Below are positions 14,138 to 16,150 of a DNA stretch of 16,150 nucleotides, piece after piece. The stretch's first letter is position 1; each line of letters opens with the position of its first letter. The position numbers were made by a program, and so were the translations under genes. The notes beneath the pieces were generated by a model. It was not told the DNA's origin. It saw only the letters and a list, made by a program, of their open reading frames with translations, and made no database searches. The DNA comes from an uncultured Corynebacterium sp. (GTDB taxonomy: Bacteria; Actinomycetota; Actinomycetes; Mycobacteriales; Mycobacteriaceae): assembly GCA_915275065.1 (NCBI GenBank), contig CAJZGD010000021.1, forward strand, positions 1 to 16,150, read 5' to 3'.

Positions 14138-15037
14138 TCACTCGTGATTTTCGCGGCGATCGTATTGCCGCTTGATGCTTGCCGCCCCAAACTCCAGCTC
14201 AGCACCTGTTCTACCCATTGTAGGGGTTGTTGCGGCCCGACCCACCAGCAATCCGATCACGCACAGGAATGCTGCCGGCAGTAATCCCAGAACGATCAGG
14301 TTGGGTGAGGTGATCTCCGCCGCGAATTGCCGCAGGATCACGGCGTTCATGAACACTTTGGTGATGACCCCGGGCCAGATCGACCTGCTGGCCCGAAACG
14401 CCTCGGTGTAAAACACTGCCCAGCACAGAAACATGGGTATGGTTGCCGCCGCCATGGTGGCCCCGGTGACATTGAACTCAGCAATGTGGTCATTATTCAT
14501 CATCATGATGCCCCAGAAGGGCAGCCACCACACCCACCACACGCCGGCGACAATAAGGTAGATCTGCCACGACCGGAGGCGTAGTTTCAGGAGTTGGTTG
14601 GTGAGATAGCCGCGCCATAGGGTCTCCCCCACCAGGCTGGTGACCAGCAACCATGGGAGGTTTCGGGCCACAACCCCAAGGTAGAAGGCGGCGTGAAGCG
14701 TCGAAAAGCTGATGGCATTGGCCAGGAAGCCAATGGTGAGCGCGACCGCCAGGGCCGTGGGGTAGGCGAGGATGAGCAGCAGATATGTTGCACCGGCGCC
14801 GCGGAGGTTTGGGGCGAAACCCGCGTCCCGCCAACCCCCGGCGACGGCGCGTAACGCCACCACGGTGAGCAGCGGCAGGACGAGTCGTGGGAATTCGCCA
14901 CCGGTGAGGTAGTCGTTCAGGCTGGTGGGTGCGGATTGACCAGTGAGCCGGTCGGCGAGGAGTCCGAGCCATCCGCTGAGGAAAACCGCGCCGCCGAAGA
15001 GAATGAGGTTGCCGACCGTGCGTTTCGTATCTGTCAT
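14138..15037 (-). CDS. CPBP (Abi/CAAX) family membrane protein, probably non-catalytic
   Basis: A 299-residue protein with about seven to eight hydrophobic helices. The start ATG at 15037 is chosen for its Shine-Dalgarno (GAGG) overlapping the upstream stop; a TTG at 15049 is possible. The CPBP/Rce1-type fold is suggested by VGETLWRGYL (134-144), which matches the EExxxR motif except that the first Glu is Gly137. The second motif FxxxH reads W167-V-W-W-W171 before LP, and the third HxxxN reads K227-V-F-M-N231. Both metal-binding His are therefore missing, which points to a pseudoprotease. Residues 278-283 (GAELEF) are encoded by a copy of the intergenic repeat, and the tail beyond is charged. 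It is probably co-transcribed with the upstream single-pass protein (8-base gap) and tenA. Confidence 0.65.
   Translation of the reverse strand: MTDTKRTVGNLILFGGAVFLSGWLGLLADRLTGQSAPTSLNDYLTGGEFPRLVLPLLTVVALRAVAGGWRDAGFAPNLRGAGATYLLLILAYPTALAVALTIGFLANAISFSTLHAAFYLGVVARNLPWLLVTSLVGETLWRGYLTNQLLKLRLRSWQIYLIVAGVWWVWWLPFWGIMMMNNDHIAEFNVTGATMAAATIPMFLCWAVFYTEAFRASRSIWPGVITKVFMNAVILRQFAAEITSPNLIVLGLLPAAFLCVIGLLVGRAATTPTMGRTGAELEFGAASIKRQYDRRENHE
14190..14204. repeat. Repeat half-copy inside the 3' end of the CPBP gene
   Basis: AACTCCAGCTCAGCA is an exact half-copy. Its right flank CCTGTTCTA matches that of 7741-7754. Counted with the half at 14020 it would bound a 185-bp unit, close to the 183-bp unit at 8239-8421. 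Confidence 0.65.
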
Positions 15038-15045
15038 GTTTCGCC

Positions 15046-15669
15046 TCAATCATTGGGGAGTACGAGATCGGGAAGGTGCTCTTTCACCTGGTCCAGGGGC
15101 TCATCGGCCATCACCACGTAGCCGTCCTGCGCGTCTTTGGTGGGCAGTAATGTCACCTTGTGGGGGATTGTTTCGCTGCTGGGCGTGTCATCGCCCTGGT
15201 AGTGCTTGGTGGTAGTCACATAGATGATGGCTGTGACGGTACCGTCAATTTTTCCCTTCACATTATAAATAGCTATGTCGCTCCGGGCTTGGGTGATGGG
15301 CAGAACTGTTGCCATACCGCCTCGTATCTCCAGGTTGAGCCGTTCCGCAGCGGTCAATGGTTCCCGGTCTGGCGGGACACCCGGAATCCCCTTACTGGAT
15401 TGCGGACAATTTGCTATCGTACAATCCGAATTATTCCATTCGGTGTCGACCACCTTCTGGTACGTAGTCATCGCACTGGCGATCGAAGCGATTCGGGGTT
15501 TTTCTACCCGAAAATGGTAAACGGTTGCACCAATCAACGCGAACGAAATGATAAGCAGAGACAAAACTACGTAGATGATCTTCCGCTGGCCCATCATCAG
15601 CCCCATCATAGTTGCAATAAACTTAGGTGGCGTGGCAACTACCCACGTTTTAGGAGGTGTATTTGCCAC
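15046..15669 (-). CDS. Hypothetical single-pass membrane protein
   Basis: A 207-residue protein not recognised as a known family. Residues 1-30 form a short cytoplasmic segment (MANTPPKTWVV...GQRK), 31-51 a transmembrane helix (IIYVVLSLLIISFALIGATVY), and 52-207 an extracytoplasmic domain with Cys83 and Cys88 (CTIANC) that could form a disulfide. The C-terminal part has beta-strand-like stretches (DGTVTAIIYVTTTKHYQG, HKVTLLPTKDAQDGYVVMADEP). The start is a GTG at 15669 with only a weak GAG upstream; ATG codons at 15606-15609 are alternatives that would shorten the cytoplasmic part. It begins 12 bases after the tenA stop and ends 8 bases before the CPBP gene, so an operon is likely. Confidence 0.7.
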   Translation of the reverse strand: MANTPPKTWVVATPPKFIATMMGLMMGQRKIIYVVLSLLIISFALIGATVYHFRVEKPRIASIASAMTTYQKVVDTEWNNSDCTIANCPQSSKGIPGVPPDREPLTAAERLNLEIRGGMATVLPITQARSDIAIYNVKGKIDGTVTAIIYVTTTKHYQGDDTPSSETIPHKVTLLPTKDAQDGYVVMADEPLDQVKEHLPDLVLPND

Positions 15670-15681
15670 GCACTCGGGGAA

Positions 15682-16150
15682 TTATCGGATCTCACTTCGG
15701 CTCGCCTGGTCGAAGAATTCGCGCTCATACGCGCACGCCACTTGGAACGCTGCCGTGGCCGCCACCCGCTGCGCGCCGGTGGCCTGGACTAGGGCATGCT
15801 CCACCCGGCGTAGTGCCGCCTCAGTGGCCGTAACAAACGACTGGTCACCATAGGTTTTCAACCATTCATGGTAGGGGTGATCTGGATGGTTACTGGCCGC
15901 TAGGCACGCCCCCACCTCGGCATAGATCCAATAGCAGGGCAAGACCGCGGCAGCCCCAACCGCGTAATCGTCACCATAGGCGGTGGCGGTGAGGAAGTTC
16001 GTATACCCCAAGGTCACAGGACTGATGTCACCACTGATACTGCCCAACCACTCGTGATGCAGTTGCGCCTCCACCACCAGACAATCCCGAGCACTTTCCG
16101 CCCACTCCACCTGGTACTGCGGCTCACCCGCCTTGGCTGCCATCACAGCC
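15682..16150 (-). CDS. tenA: Aminopyrimidine aminohydrolase / thiaminase II, TenA (partial, N-terminus beyond right edge)
   Basis: The frame is open through the right edge, so only the C-terminal ~155 residues are visible of an expected ~220. TenA hydrolyses 4-amino-5-aminomethyl-2-methylpyrimidine, or cleaves thiamine, in thiamine salvage in the cytoplasm. Family marks: LPCYWIYAEVG around 15936, whose Cys is the expected catalytic nucleophile; HPYHEWLKTYGDQSF, matching the conserved NPYxxWIxxY block; and FQVACAYEREFFDQA near the C-terminus with the conserved catalytic Glu. All key residues in view are intact, so the enzyme is probably active. A GTG/ATG pair at 16143-16146 is internal, not the start, because TenA needs the missing N-terminal helices. 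It probably leads an operon with the two membrane proteins. Confidence 0.85.
   Translation of the reverse strand, partial: AVMAAKAGEPQYQVEWAESARDCLVVEAQLHHEWLGSISGDISPVTLGYTNFLTATAYGDDYAVGAAAVLPCYWIYAEVGACLAASNHPDHPYHEWLKTYGDQSFVTATEAALRRVEHALVQATGAQRVAATAAFQVACAYEREFFDQASRSEIR

Noticed and set aside
1..16150. tRNA, rRNA or complete insertion sequences
   Set aside because: No cloverleaf with a TTCGANNC arm, no rRNA segment and no full transposase frame was seen in the intergenic stretches.

Overview
The window reads as chromosomal DNA of a Corynebacterium. The evidence is the split spc ribosomal-protein cluster in the order rpsH-rplF-rplR-rpsE-rpmD-rplO, the actinobacterial-type S5 protein with a charged N-terminal extension, and a divergently placed secreted HtaA-domain heme-binding protein of the kind described in C. 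diphtheriae. The species cannot be settled from sequence alone. Nearly all genes lie on the minus strand; the HtaA-domain gene is the exception.

Left third (1-7273): a tandem cluster of five paralogous kinesin-light-chain-like TPR proteins, all on the minus strand; the first is cut by the left edge. Two complete members share the same architecture of a short leader, eleven 42-residue repeats and a half repeat, and a third matches it with two irregular units. One is a short, divergent copy with a Pro/Thr/Glu-rich head. All five starts have a TGTA[C/G]AGT element 6-7 bases upstream of the ATG. That is the layout of an actinobacterial -10 box driving a leaderless mRNA, so each gene appears to be its own transcription unit. 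The same box, with a good -35, precedes a previously hidden 30-40 residue membrane micropeptide between two of the TPR genes. Nothing catalytic is visible in the TPR proteins and their role is unknown.

Middle (7274-8548): about 1.2 kb without convincing genes, filled with copies of a short inverted-repeat family (core TGCTGAGCTGGAGTT or TTCTAAGCTGGAGTT). Several copies are paired as 69-70 bp or 183 bp units. A clear intrinsic terminator for the ribosomal operon closes this region.

Ribosomal block (8549-11202): rpsH to rplO, tightly packed and translationally coupled. A 12-codon mini-ORF bridges rplR and rpsE through two TAATG overlaps. The usual downstream neighbour secY is replaced here by the repeats and the TPR cluster.

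Right third (11203-16150): an intergenic promoter region contains an inverted pair of DtxR-box-like sites (13/19 each). It leads into a 763-residue surface protein with a signal peptide, HtaA domain, propeller-like middle, coiled coil, Ser/Thr/Pro wall spacer and C-terminal membrane anchor. More repeat units follow. A probable minus-strand operon then comprises tenA (cut by the right edge), a single-pass membrane protein and a CPBP-family membrane protein. The last appears to have lost its protease residues and carries a repeat-derived C-terminal tail.
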